The position numbers were made by a program, and so were the translations under genes. Below, in pieces: positions 46,043-57,078 of a stretch of 64,000 nt of DNA. The stretch spans positions 11,850,163-11,914,162 of the forward strand of contig JAJEKV010000033.1 in the NCBI GenBank assembly GCA_021234155.1, read 5' to 3'. Position 1 is the first letter of the stretch, and each line of letters begins with the position of its first letter. The DNA comes from Isoetes taiwanensis. Its lineage: Eukaryota; Streptophyta; Lycopodiopsida; Isoetales; Isoetaceae. The notes beneath the pieces are model-generated. The model was not told the DNA's origin, did not search any database, and saw only the letters and a program-made list of their open reading frames with translations.

Positions 46043-47404
46043 CAGCTTCTTCCATCACTAATACAACCTCGTTATGTGCTGCAAGCAACCCTTCTGCCTC
46101 TGCAACCTGTTGGTATGTTTCATATTGTTGTCCATTGACAATTTTTATCTCGCCCCATGTCCTTGCAGAGCGGTGCAGCAAAATTTGTCTCAAGTAGAAT
46201 GACTCTCCCACACGAGGCAATAGCAATCGTATCCTGCACATAACTGGCTGCCTTTTCCGCCTTTTCACTATGTTCCTCGTGAACCCCTCCCGTTCTTGTT
46301 CCATATAAGTTCCAGTTTTGACTCCCAATGCTGGGTTGTGTATAGTTAATGTGTGTTGTTCGTGATATTGAACATATGTGAAGGTCTCAAACTCGGGATC
46401 CAGAGGACACAAGAAGTATCGATCCACCAACGACCTCGTGTTAAGATGTGGCAGATGCAGAGGCAGGCATTTGACGGCAGGAGACTTATTTGTTATGTCA
46501 TATGACGTTGTTCTCCATGCCGCTTCTGTCGCTGATAGATAATGTGCCCTCAGGTTGTATTTCATTCCTAGGAGCGGATAGTGTATGTTCTAATGGTTGG
46601 CATGTAGTATTTTCTCTTTGATCATTGTTCCTTGACGAAGATTCCACTGCCGCTTTATGTTGATTATATAACGCCGACGGTATGCAAGCTGAATGTCTTT
46701 CTTGGTTTACCCGAAAACTGGCATTGTCGAATCCCTTGTAAATGTAACCATAAAGGTATGAGAATACATGGATTGTGGATGCAATGTCTACCATAATGTG
46801 ACAATCCAACTCATGCAGGAGGAAGGCATTGTATGGAACCACCCATAAATCATCTATGCTCCTCCTCCTATATTGCACGTAGGCCTGTGTATCATGAATT
46901 TTTGGACTTGTCCTCGGAGGACTGGATCTATAGGCAATTCAGCAGAGATGATCTCATCGATGCATACGATTGGTATATCGGGTTCAGTATGAAGACGAGA
47001 TAGGCATGTGGCAATCTACGTTTTTGAAATTCTATAACTGTTATCACATATGATATGCGTTGGAAGAATTTATGAAGAAGCTCTTTTAACCGTTGCAATC
47101 TTCCATAAAAGCATCGAATCACGATCATAGAAACATCAGATGCATTTTGCCCATGTCTGAGTCTAACTCGTATTTCTGGTCAATCTACATTTGTAGTCAT
47201 GGTGATGAATAACGTTGGACGACCTTTTGATCTAGATAGTGCTAATGCATCTGCGACTTGCACTGCACACCATTTCTAACAACCTAAGAAGGATGGTGGT
47301 AAGACTACGTCATTTTGTTCATCATTCTCTCGTTCAAAATAATCCTCATCATATTGCTCCCTCCTATTTCGAAAAGCCAATGTCCTAAAATAATTTAATC
47401 GCTG
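46043..47404 (-). pseudogene. Inverted Rep segment of the Helitron
   Basis: On the minus strand from 47404 to 46043: QRLNYFRTLAFRNRREQYDE; VVLPPSFLGC; RSKGRPTLFITMTTNVD; VIEFQKRRLPHAYLVFIL; VVPYNAFLLHELDCHIMVDI then SYLYGYIYKGFDNASF; CLPLHLPHLNTRSLVDRYFL; LLLPRVGESFYLRQILLH; and QQYETYQQVAEAEGLLAAHN. These are the middle motifs of RepHel in correct internal order but on the opposite strand to both flanks. The HUH site reads HAY instead of HAH, while both Tyr of YLYGYIYKG are kept. In-frame stops occur after FLGC and after TTNVD. The breakpoints carry CAGC (46043-46046) and GCTG (47401-47404), a 4-bp inverted match. Confidence 0.9.
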
Positions 47405-49071
47405 CGCTTTCTTTTTGCCATGCTATTGCTTGATCAAGGTCCAGCAACTGAGCTATGGAGCAGCTTCAAGGTGCCAATGAGTGTATACATGTTAGACGAG
47501 TACCCAAATGATGAGACAATCGCCTTTAATGAATCCCTTCATTTAATTAATAATATTCTATCTCAACATAGTACCAACATCATGACATTTGGTCTCCAAC
47601 TGCAGCCTCGTCTTGGAATAGATATCATGCATAAGTTGCAAAAATTTTCCGACCATAGACGGTACTTAGATGAGGTAATACAAATGACAAGTATAATGAA
47701 AAATGACTAACGAAAGATATACAACCTCATTCAAGAATGGCTTGAATCATCGGAAAACAACCAACCTTTATTCATTGATGGAAAGGCTGGTAGAGGTAAA
47801 ACCTTCCTACTAAATTGCATATGCCTGTCTATACGAGGCAACCGAATTATAGTTCTTCCATGCGGTACGACAGCATTAGCGGGCCTTCAATACCCATGAG
47901 GACGAACGACCCACTCACTGTTCCAAATCCCCGTGGAAGAAAATAATGTAGGACTTCATTCGATGATAGAACATGATTCTGGAGCAGCAGATCTGCTTAT
48001 GGCCAATAAAGCTCTCATAGAAAGAGCACATCATTTATTGCAACGACTGTGCAGGAAAAATCTTCCCTTTGGAGGCAAACATTTCATTGGATCTGGAGAT
48101 TTTAGACAAGTCGCGCCTGTCGTCAGGGGAGGCGGGAGAAATGCAGCATGTAATGCATCCATAAAATCGTCGCCGCTATGGCAAGCTTTTTGTGTACTGG
48201 GATTGGAAAAACCAATATGTAATGCAGATGATGCTGAACTAATGCGTTTTGTCGATCGTAAGGGGAAAATTGGGAGGAATCTACAGTCTCACTAGATATC
48301 TTCAATACAACTACTAGCGTAGAAGATAGCATTGAATTTTTTTATCCTTCCGATGTACTTCGAGATTCAGCTTCATGCAGGAAGCGAAATATTTTGTCAA
48401 CAATCAATAAGAGTGTTGATAGCTTCAATGATCACATTCTTTCTAGAGTTCCTAATCATGACAAATCGTATTATAGTCATGACCACATCACTGAGCAAGA
48501 TGAAATCATACATGACCACCCTTATGCAACCTCAGATTTCCTTAATAGTTTCACGCATTTTGGAATACCCAACCACAAGCTAAAGCTTAAAGTAGGTGCC
48601 ATATGCCACATCATGAAACGATTGGACATGGAAAAGGATTTGGTGAAAAATGCAAGAGTCATGGTTGTGTCAATGCATGCAAAATTTGTCATGGTGGAAG
48701 TATTAGATGAAGCATCCCAGGACGATGCACGTACATACCCGATCTCCAGAACTGACTTCTTCTATCAACCAGATAACCGGCCCTGGACCATTCACAGACG
48801 ACAATTGCCCCTCCGATTATCTTATTCGACCACCTTTAATAGTTGCCAGAGGCTGACATTGGATCGCGTCATCGTTGACCTTCGTACTGATGTATTTGCG
48901 CATGGCCAGTTATACACAGCTCTTACTCGCATGCGGAAGAGAGAGGACACGCTCATTCTCCTCTCACCAGAGAATACATCAAGGCGTACTAGAAATATCG
49001 TCTATTTAAGGAGCTGCTCTGCTGATAAGGTACTATTTTTTAGTTTGTACAGGTCACACAAGAAAGTATAG
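47405..49071 (+). pseudogene. Helitron PIF1-type helicase part
   Basis: Resumes on + with LRFLFAMLLLLDQGPATELW (from about 47402), then Walker A DGKAGRGKTFL (47777-47806), TTALAGLQYP-stop-GRTTHS (about 47868-47920), FGGKHFIGSGDFRQVAPVV (GDFRQV at 48096-48113), then after frame shifts DSFNDHILSRVPNHDKSYY, KLKLKVGAICHIMKRLDM, WTIHRRQLPLRLSYSTTFNS and VFAHGQLYTALTRMRKREDT. These are the SF1B helicase motifs, which unwind DNA during Helitron transposition. The final frame (48394-49071, 225 residues) is open, while upstream parts have stops near 47708, 47898 and 48292. Confidence 0.9.
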
Positions 49072-49320
49072 CAGAGTATCATCTACAAGGAGTTTAACTT
49101 CAAGTAAGGTATGCCCTTTGCCTTTCACAGGTGCCATGGAAGTGCACCCATCTCCTCTAACAAAAGGTACTTTTTTTAGCTCTTCTTTGTACAAGTCACA
49201 CGAGAAAATGTTGCAGGATATCGTCTATTAAGAATTGAACTTCAAGTAAGGTATATCCTTTGCCTTTGACAGGTACCATGGGAGTTCTACCAAAAGCACT
49301 TGAACCACTATTTACTGATA
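49020..49320 (+). repeat. Duplicated terminal exon of the helicase
   Basis: The end of the helicase (NIVY in the main frame near 48995) is followed by two more C-terminus-like pieces: SIIYKEFNF (about 49076-49102) and DIVY-stop-ELNF (about 49218-49245). Each is preceded by AAGGTACT-, TTTGTACA-GTCACAC- and followed by CTTCAAGTAAGGTAT. The unit is about 140 bp and contains splice-like CAAGTAAG and ACAG sites. Confidence 0.65.
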
Positions 49321-49453
49321 AGGTATTTGCCCTTCCCCTAACCCCAACCCGACCTCTTGCCCATATGATAGATGGCCTGTTGTTTGATTATCACGAGATT
49401 CTCCTTATACATTTTTTGTGAACGAAAAGGAAGAGAAAAAAGAAAAAATGTCC

Positions 49454-49786
49454 CATCGCAGTGGTTGTCTAGTGGTCAAGCCATTGGTTATGAGTAACCC
49501 CCACCCAAGCTCAAAACCCACTGACTACCATCGGTGGTGCCAAAAAAAAAAAAAAGAGGGGAGGGGGGGGGGGAGGAAGAAAGAAGAAAGGGAAAAGGAA
49601 AGAGAGAAGAAATTGGAAAATGTTCATCGCAGTGGCAGTCTAGTGGTCAAACCATTGGTTATGGGCGTCCCCCCAGGCTCAAAACCCACTGACTACCATC
49701 GGGTGGTCAAAAATTACATAGTAATCGCAGTCCATCGCGGTGGCAGTCTAGTGGTTAAGCCATTAGTTATGGGATTGGGTGGTGCA
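49454..49786 (+). repeat. Three tRNA-like SINE head units in tandem
   Basis: Units at about 49454-49541, 49625-49708 and 49733-49786 start CATCGCAGTGG, have an A-box-like GTCTAGTGGTCAAGCCATTG and, in the first two, a B-box-like GCTCAAAACCCACTGACTAC. An A-rich tail and a G-rich run follow the first. They look like pol III-type SINE or tRNA-like copies; the third lacks the B box. Confidence 0.65.
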
Positions 49787-49869
49787 AGAAATACACATCA
49801 ATCAAATTAAAACTAACGAGTTAAATAGTGGGAATCGCATGATCGTCAATTACAGCACCCATCTATCTT

Positions 49870-49915
49870 ATGGGCATGATAACAAATGGCAGTAGTGTGG
49901 GTTCAAATCCTGCAT
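49870..49915 (+). other. tRNA-like relic with perfect B box
   Basis: GGGCATGATAACAAATGGCA then GGGTTCAAATCCTGC has a consensus-like B box (GGTTCAAATCC), but no pairing acceptor stem can be built, so it is not called a tRNA gene. Confidence 0.4.
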
Positions 49916-50570
49916 GTTCTCAATTTGATCCAAGCAACTACCCCAATCACTCTCTTTCAAAAACCACATTCCTTATAGTCAAAGAAACCTAGAACATGAG
50001 GGAAATCTATTTTGTTTTTTTCTTTTGGACTTCTTTCACACCATTCTCGAATTAACACAAAAATTTCTTATGATGGTTTTGAAAAAGAGAAATGTTCGCG
50101 GCGACTCAAATTGGTACTCCATCAATGATTTCCATCCTGGTTTTTAAACCATTGCTTACTAATATGGCACAACATTATTCATAGATCACTAAATTGTTCC
50201 GTCAATTTTGGGTGTACCAAATGCGCCACTTGCAAAGACAATTTTGTATGATAGATAAACAGTAGGCATGTGTGCTATCCATATTCAATTGGTCTATGGT
50301 TCTTGATTATTGAAATGTTTTGAAACTTTATGGTGAGTGCAAAATTTGAAAGGGCTAGAAATGCTAGGATAAATATGGACAATGACAAACTATGATAGTG
50401 TACTTACAAATATGCCTTATGTATTGTACCAAGGACCAAGAATCATTGAAAAGAGGAAAAAGAGGATGGAAAATGTCTTATTTGGGGAGGCTTTGCTCGA
50501 AAAAAATACAGCCATTGGATATAAAACATATCTAAAGTCGACAACTTCAAAAGAAGCCGCCGCGGGAAAT

Positions 50571-51200
50571 TTCTTGTATCACTTAAGCACTTTTGCTTGA
50601 ACCATAAATGCAATACTTGGCTTTTTGAGAAATCAAGGATACAATTTTGTTTGTGATCAGCAAATTTCTAGCTTGATTGTCATCTGACATTCAGAAAGAA
50701 AAAAAAAATGTCTTTAAAGAGGGCAATGCACGTGATGCTTTCTTATAACAGCTTCAACATTATGATGCGTTTGGATATTCAAATGAGCAGCTAAATGGAT
50801 TATGTTGGGGTTGATGTCTAGATAGCATCCTTAAAGATGGTAATATCAGGAGTCTACCCTTAGAACATCAATCAAGTGAAATTGAGACATGTTGCACTCA
50901 GTGGGTCAAAATAGAGATATTTTTAACGGGATGAATAACTCTTCTTAGTTATTTTTTCATCATTTAAGACAAAGAATAGACCTAGAATATTTAGCATTTG
51001 TCATAATGTTAGGAATGCTTTATCACAAATTCCATGAAAAATAGTTTGCATTTGCACGTCTGTCATTACATACCCAAATAAAAATTCAAGGTGAAGCTTG
51101 TATGAACATATTCATAGGGCAGAGAAAACAGTTACATACCCAAATAAAAATTCAAGGAGAAGCTTGTATGAACATATTCATAGGGCAAAGAAAGAACTTA
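50571..51200. repeat. Copy of F-box 3' flanking DNA
   Basis: Matches 36686-37730 and then 38951-39070 in order with several deletions. The last part (AAAATTCAAGGTGAAGCTTG, TATGAACATATTCATAGGGC) is duplicated in tandem at about 51078-51120 and 51139-51185. Confidence 0.8.
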
Positions 51201-51378
51201 TGCTTCTATATCAATTCAATGTTCTATCTTTACATAAATACAAGAAATTTATCGCAGTGGCCAAGGCCACCGCGAACATTTCTCTTTATCAAGGCAAGTT
51301 TCTTTTTCTTGCACCAAATTCTAATACACTTTCATATATCTAGAATAAATTAATAACAATGAGACAACCTAGTAGGCT

Positions 51379-52122
51379 TTGTTCCAGTGTAAGCAACATG
51401 AAACGTTCATAACATCAAAGAGATTTCGAACCTTTCATGTAAACGTATTGAAAGCACAGTGGTTCAAGGTTGTGTACCGAGGTCGCGGAAAAACAATCAG
51501 GACACATGCTTCTGGATTTGTGGAGATTGATTCCACAAAAGTGCTACCCGAGATGGACGAGCCATTTGTTTTTCCAAATCAGGTTGAGCAAGTCTTCTTT
51601 CATCCAAATCATGACAACACTAATTGGTGGATTGTTATACACTCCCACCCTAGATCTCGTCGTATCATTGGAATTTCCACACCTACAAACGATATCGAGC
51701 CAACATCTGATGACGATGGACAGTCAAGTCATATAGCAGAAGATTTCATGTTTGTAGTAGAACATGAACTTGATGTGCTAGACACTGATGCCATTGAAGA
51801 CAATGTCAGATTTACAAGAGATGGTGGAGAGACAGATAATGAGTTACCTCAAGCACTTTATGTCCATGAAAACATTGACGACGGAGATGCTAGCTTCATT
51901 TTGCGATCTCCAATGGTCTCCTCTCCACGAGATGAGGTTGGAACTAGTCTGCAACTAAGTCACGACGGCATTGATGATGAGGATTACATTGAAGATGAAG
52001 AATTTCCAGGTAATGATTCACATTTTAATTCACATAGGGGCTTACATCTACATCTGGATGATGATGAGTTAGATGACATTGAGCATGACATCAATGACCA
52101 ATCTAATCTTAATGCTTTGTAA
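51379..52122 (+). pseudogene. CACTA transposase C-terminal (DUF4216-type) fragment
   Basis: An open frame of 247 codons containing WFKVVYRGRGKTIRTHASGF, VEIDSTKVLPEMDEPFVFPN and QVEQVFFHPNHDNTNWWIVI. The block around DEPFVFxxQVxQVFF matches the C-terminal domain associated with TNP2-type CACTA transposases, followed by a long Asp/Glu-rich tail (DDEDYIEDEEFPGND, DDDELDDIEHD). The catalytic transposase region is absent upstream, where F-box-flank copies lie instead, so this is a truncated element. It runs towards the CACTA end at 52834. Confidence 0.8.
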
Positions 52123-52359
52123 CATTTAGTTGTATATATCTATGAATAGCCTACTATGTAGGTTTCTCTTTGTCGAAATGGATAACTAGGATTTTCATCA
52201 GAGAAATAAACCATATATATGTGATATATGGCATGACACAGGGTATAGTACTAATCATCAGCAATGAAATGTTTAAGCATAACCTTTAAGTTTTTAATAT
52301 TTTGATCGAACATTGTTAAAATCCACTATTCTAAATTAATGCCACATTTTCGCATGTTT

Positions 52360-52834
52360 TCCTCATGCAGGCTATATTATGAAGTAGAAAATAGATAGAT
52401 ATTTTGACACAAAAAGAGCTAATATTGACACGAAATTGAAACAAAGTTGACGCAAAGTCTATGACACGTTTGTCTTCAAAATGACGTAACTTTTTGCAGT
52501 TGTATGATACAACAATATCGTATAGTTGATACAAAACTTATATAAAACTTTCAAATAGATGATGTTATAATTGTCACAACACTACTTAAACACTTGTCAC
52601 AAACGTTTCAAAAATAGTGACACAAATGTTGTTATTATAGATGTTACAAGGTTTATTATAAAATCGACGCATGGCTTTCAAACTACTGACACTACATGCG
52701 ACACAATCATATTGACACAAACTTTGACACAATCCTTTAAGTTTGCGTCACATTCTAGGTTCTGACACAAACTTGACGCACCTTAAGAGGTAGTGACACA
52801 GCGTTTGACGCAAAAGGCTTATCCTCTTGTAGTG
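52360..52834 (+). mobile_element. 3' end of a second CACTA element
   Basis: From about 52400 words of the type TGACACAAA/TGACGCAAA and their complements recur more than ten times. The segment ends GGCTTATCCTCTTGTAGTG at 52834, the complement of CACTACAAGAGGATAAGCC. Together with the upstream transposase fragment this marks the end of a CACTA element distinct from the one at 18239, because the subterminal motif and TIR sequence differ. Confidence 0.85.
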
Positions 52835-53026
52835 TTTATCAACCTCTCTGTTGTATGCGTACCTATCACTACATAGTCTACAACAATATTCCCATTTCTC
52901 ATCTTATTTGTGAAAGTGTATGATAACGGGTATCTCATGCAACCATTTAGCAATAGCAAATCAAAGCAATTGCATAGTAACTTTATCATCCAATGAGCAT
53001 CTCTGCCAGTTCCTTCTTGCTATCTG

Positions 53027-53389
53027 CTATGCCTCCTTCTCACAGATCCATAAAGGATTCTTGATTTTAGCCACTTGCCATGATGCATGCATGTTCCCTA
53101 TACGTGCATTAAAATCTCTTGTTAAAATTACTGATCCAAGATGTGAGAATAAAGCAATGCATGCACTTAAGTACACAAATAGATCATGTTGTAAAAGTCC
53201 CTTGTGTTTATAGATCTTTGAAGTTTGCAATGGAGCAAAATAACACAAATACAAAAAACAATTTGTTCTCAGCTTACTCTTTATTTCCAGCCACATATAT
53301 TGCAGATACTCACATATCTTTTTTACATTGATTAAAGAGGCAAGTTCAGATTTAGCGTAGCATACTAAGCCTCCTTCTCCTCTACTCAA
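53027..53389 (-). pseudogene. LINE endonuclease fragment
   Basis: A 120-codon minus frame with RGEGGLVCYAKSELASL, CEYLQYMWLEIKSKL and VILTRDFNARIGNMHASW. DFNARIG is the GDFNARxG motif of APE-type endonucleases of non-LTR elements (here R for G before D). Related sequence (RWSLDDKVTMQLL) continues to about 52960 in the same direction after a stop. It belongs to a different LINE lineage than the one at 20-25 kb. No reverse transcriptase is present. Confidence 0.65.
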
Positions 53390-53399
53390 TCCTAACGGT

Positions 53400-54191
53400 C
53401 GTTATTTGGATGTCATGCTAATTAACTGGCAACCACTTGATGTAGGTAGATTCCTTGCTTCGTATACCCATGTTTTCACTAAAGGCAATAAATCAATTTT
53501 GGTTGTGTTTTTGGTTCACCTACCCACTTTTTGTACGTGCCAGCACCAGCCAAGCACCCTTTTTATGCATTCCACGTGACGGGTGCACAGAACTGACGTG
53601 TTGTATTTGTCATCACTGAAGGGCTAGTACGGGATATGACAGGCATTAAAGTCTATACCGCCAAATCCCACTTTTTCAGCACCCTATCCGGATCGCTGAG
53701 GTGGCAATATCTCATCGTTTAGATCAACAAACACATTCTCCCGCCTAAATAATGACTTTTATGGACTGTAGATGAATGCTCTGACATGCTAAAACAAATC
53801 AATACCTCGAATCTTGGATCATAGACGTGGCTAATTCTGGTTCAACATATTAAAAATCAAATTTTCTCGCTCAAACAACGTGTTCTTTGGATGATTAGTG
53901 AAGGGCTTGACGTGCTGCAAAAAAAAGGTGAAGTGTGCCAGCACCTTTTTAGCACTTGTGTCGTGACATGCTTTTTTGTGTAGATCAAGTAAAATATACC
54001 CTTTTCTCCCAAAATATTTCTGCTATGATTGATCTAAAGTCACTAAAACCTCTAACGTTCCAAGCAAAGTTAGAACTTAGTAGGTTGAGACTATTCTTTT
54101 ATGAAGAAGGTTTCAAGGAATACAGTCTCTTCAACCAGAATGCCCAGGTATTATCTAGCAAGCCCTCTAATTACTTGCAGCAAATTTGTGA
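53400..54191. other. Intergenic sequence
   Basis: No gene or repeat recognised before the LTR element. Confidence 0.5.
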
Positions 54192-54196
54192 GTTGT

Positions 54197-54725
54197 TGAT
54201 ACGATTGAAGGAATTGCAATAATGGGAAACCCCAGATTACAATCAACATTAGAATGAAGAGAACAAAAGAAAAAAAATAGAATTCAATTATTCAGAGATA
54301 AACAACTGGCGTGAAGCATGTACAATTGATAGGAGCTCTCTTTTAACCGCTACAACTGGAGTTCAAGTTCCAAGCATATATATATCTATCTGCTATGCTA
54401 AAATCTCATAGCCTTTTCATTCACTTTCGATTCTCCCCACAGGAAGAAAGAAGAAAGGGTGGCCCCTGGGTTGAGATGTCGGAGGCACAGGGGCCACAGA
54501 CCGACCATAGAACCGATTCAAGAAGTGGAACACATCAGCTGTCCGGATCAATTCCGGAAGACTTGGGCGACGGTTCTTGGCTGTGAGCTCGACCCCCGTT
54601 ATCAGCCATGTTTATAACATATATTCTTTAAACATATATTAATTTGTTCCCCCTTATAGGTTCCATATGTCCTTGCCACTAGATCCTTGTTGGCTTGAAT
54701 CGCTCCCCCGAGCTGCTCCGTATCA
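54197..54725 (-). repeat. 3' LTR (529 bp)
   Basis: Begins TGATACGATTG and ends CCGTATCA on +. Its outer parts match the other LTR, but about 54360-54540 is unrelated to the corresponding 373 bp there. On the minus strand it is directly preceded by a purine tract (GAAAGAAGGGAAGGACC, 54742-54726). Confidence 0.9.
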
Positions 54726-54742
54726 GGTCCTTCCCTTCTTTC
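54726..54742 (-). promoter_or_regulatory. Polypurine tract
   Basis: GAAAGAAGGGAAGGACC on the minus strand abuts the 3' LTR, the expected position of the primer for plus-strand DNA synthesis. Confidence 0.7.
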
Positions 54743-55188
54743 AGTCGCTCGACCTCAATCGCCCTACAAACCTGAAAGAAATTTCATCAAACCATTTTGA
54801 TTATCATGAGAGAGGTGTGCTTGTCCTTCCCTTCTTGAGACCAATCTCATTTCCCTGGGAATGTTCTTTTTCTGATCCTTCAAGGCATGTCCGCACTTGA
54901 ACATAAAAATCTCCATATTAATCCATCAAGCAGGCATTCCTCACTTGAATAGTCATGGCATTCCCAGCCCTTTTTGTCATTCCAAGTAGGTTTTCCTATT
55001 CGGACAGAAAGTAAGTCCCTTTCTAGTCATCCAAGTTAACTATTCCCAAATAACTTGAGTAAGAAAGATAATTTCCTTCTGTTATTGATTCTATCCAAAT
55101 AAACGAGCTCACATACTAGGCAGTCATACGCAACCTACTAAAACATAAACCAAATCAAGATAAATGACCGATAGTTAATCGGCTTCTC

Positions 55189-56308
55189 TCAGACTTTGTC
55201 AAACTTCACGTGAAAATTGTCAGATGTTTCTGCAATAGTATGCATCAACACTTTTCTGTTGTCTTCCTTGTTTTTGGAAGCTTCAGTTTGAGGCTTGTCT
55301 GTAGGATTCTGCTTCTTTGGGCAAAAAGGTTTGAAATGAGGCCCACCGCATATATAGCAACCTCTTTCAGGGGATTTGATCGCTCCTGGGTTGTACGTTG
55401 ATCTGTATGCTTGTTCTTAGTATTTGATTCTCTAGGATCATCGTTGAGTCTAACTCTTTTTGCTCCGTTATTATTGGCCTTATCGGTGTCATTCTTGCCA
55501 ATAATTTTCTCTGAGGTGACCTTCCCATATATCGTACTTTGCTCCCTTGGGATTAAACTTTCTTTCTGCAGCTTCGGCTTTCCGTACCGCTTCATCCAAT
55601 GTTTGGGGATCAATGAGCCTAAGTTCTGCATATAGCTCGTCCCTTAACCCAGACATAAATTTCCTTATTACTCCTTATCGCTGAGACCTTCCATTTGAGG
55701 TTGAATTTGCTTGTGTACTGATAAACAGATTCTCGTTCCCCTTGTGTAAATATATCCCATTCCCTTCGCAGATCTACATAGTAACTTGCAGGTAAATTAT
55801 GGCTTTCGACGGCTCTTTTGAATTCCTGCCATGTTTTAATCACATGGGCCATTCTCTTCCTTCCCCGCCACTAAATTCGAGCTACATCTGTAAGATATTT
55901 ATCCATTGCCTGAAGTTTCTACAACTCAGTTGCTCCAATTCTTTCAAAAAAAACTTTTCCATGTAGCTAAGAATCCCATAACTGTAGGGGCACTCCTCTT
56001 TTCTCCTGAAAAAGTCGGCATGCCCTCCACTTTTGCAATCACTTAATCCTGGTCGAAGCATCAGCTGTATTGAGAAAATTTGGCTGGGAATTCATAGGCA
56101 GAGGCGGATTAACAAGTGGAGGCTGATTTTGAAGTGGAGGCTAGGAGATGCTAGGTAAAAATCCATAAAGTAAAGCTATTTGCTCCAATTTTGTTTGATA
56201 AGCTTGCTCAGATGTAGACAGTGGTAGAGCAATTTGCTTGGCTATAAAATCCGCAGTGCTTAGCGCCTGCTGGTACTGATGATCCAGAATATTAAAATGG
56301 TTGGCCAT
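55189..56308 (-). pseudogene. gag with CCHC zinc knuckle (LTR element)
   Basis: The frame opens at ATG 56308 (MANHFNILDHQYQQALSTAD), only 26 bases inside the primer site. It continues through shifts to VIKTWQEFKRAVESHNLPAS, YYVDLRREWDIFTQGERESV and YQYTSKFNLKW (about 55840-55700), the retrotransposon gag core, and to PERGCYICGGPHFKPFCPKK (about 55375-55320), a CX2CX4HX4C zinc knuckle that binds RNA. It ends at TGA 55191-55189. Gag forms the virus-like particle. At least two frameshifts interrupt it. Nothing resembling pol follows before the polypurine tract. Confidence 0.85.
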
Positions 56309-56333
56309 TGCACAGGATATAGGACGGAATCTA

Positions 56334-56348
56334 GGCTCTGATACCACT
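56334..56348 (-). promoter_or_regulatory. Primer-binding site (initiator Met tRNA type)
   Basis: AGTGGTATCAGAGCC on the minus strand directly follows the 5' LTR. TGGTATCAGAGC is the usual plant retrotransposon primer site complementary to initiator tRNA-Met. Confidence 0.92.
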
Positions 56349-57073
56349 TGATACGATTGAAGGAATTGCAATGATGGAAAACCTCAGTTACAATCAACAG
56401 TAGAATGAAGAGTGAACAAAAAAAAAAAATAGAATTCAATTATTCAGAGATAAAGAATCGATGTGAAGTCTGTACAACTGATAGGAGCTCTTTTAACCGC
56501 CCAACCTGGCTAAAGCACAAGAAATCTTTATCTTGTCTTCAACAAGGATTCACTAATCTCCGCTACAATAAATCTGCACTGGCAATTTGCACTGGTAACA
56601 ACTATGGCTAGGGGTTCTGGAAGCTTAAACAGGAACGAGGGCTCTTAACAGTGCTGGGTCAAATGCTTTAGACAGAAACAGAGGTTTTAGCAAGGCTGGA
56701 TCGAATGCATGAATTCAAGTTTCTTCACATATTTATACAGATAAAAAGGCCTGTTCCCTGTTCTCGGATCGACCTTTTTTTGCTTCTGGAAATAGCTTAC
56801 TAAGAAAAGACAAGGTAAATCAGACAGATAGGAATCATCAATGAATAACTAAGCGGCATTTTTGTGAGATTCGAGGTGTTCTATGCAATTTCGGATCAAT
56901 TCTGGAAGACTTGGGCGACGGTTCTTGGCTGTGAGCTCGACCCCCATTATCAGCCATGTCTATAACATATATTCTTTAAGCAGATATTATTTCGTTCCCC
57001 CTTATAGGTTCCATATGTCCTTTCCACTAGATCCTTGTTGGCTTAAACTGCTCCCCCAAGCCGCTCCGTATCA
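56349..57073 (-). repeat. 5' LTR (725 bp)
   Basis: Same termini as the other LTR. It keeps a middle segment (about 56515-56888) that the other LTR lacks or has replaced. Confidence 0.92.
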
Positions 57074-57078
57074 GTTGT

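Larger units (their letters stand above)
44459..49300 (+). mobile_element. Helitron, RepHel gene broken and internally inverted
   Basis: The span carries, in pieces, all regions of a plant Helitron Rep/helicase: an Arg/Glu-rich N-terminus, a Cys-containing N-domain, the Rep (HUH) core and a PIF1-type helicase. The part at about 46043-47404 is in the opposite orientation to the rest. Helitrons move by rolling-circle-like replication. The element ends (5' TC, 3' hairpin plus CTRR) could not be fixed by eye, so the limits given are those of the coding relic. Confidence 0.88.
54192..57078 (-). mobile_element. Gag-only LTR retrotransposon (TR-GAG-like), complete with target duplication
   Basis: Two LTRs (54197-54725 and 56349-57073), both TGATACGATTG...CCGTATCA, bounded by the same 5-bp direct repeat GTTGT (54192-54196 and 57074-57078). 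The gag gene and primer site show that it reads on the minus strand. The interior is only 1.6 kb and has gag but no protease, integrase, reverse transcriptase or RNase H, so it needs enzymes from another element. This matches the described class of terminal-repeat elements with a gag domain. Confidence 0.92.

Noticed and set aside
49870-49915. tRNA gene suggested by a perfect B box
   Set aside because: Flanks do not form an acceptor stem; kept only as a tRNA-like relic.
53956-54222. Plus-strand frame running into the LTR
   Set aside because: It crosses the LTR boundary and target duplication, so it cannot be an ancestral coding unit; no domain seen.
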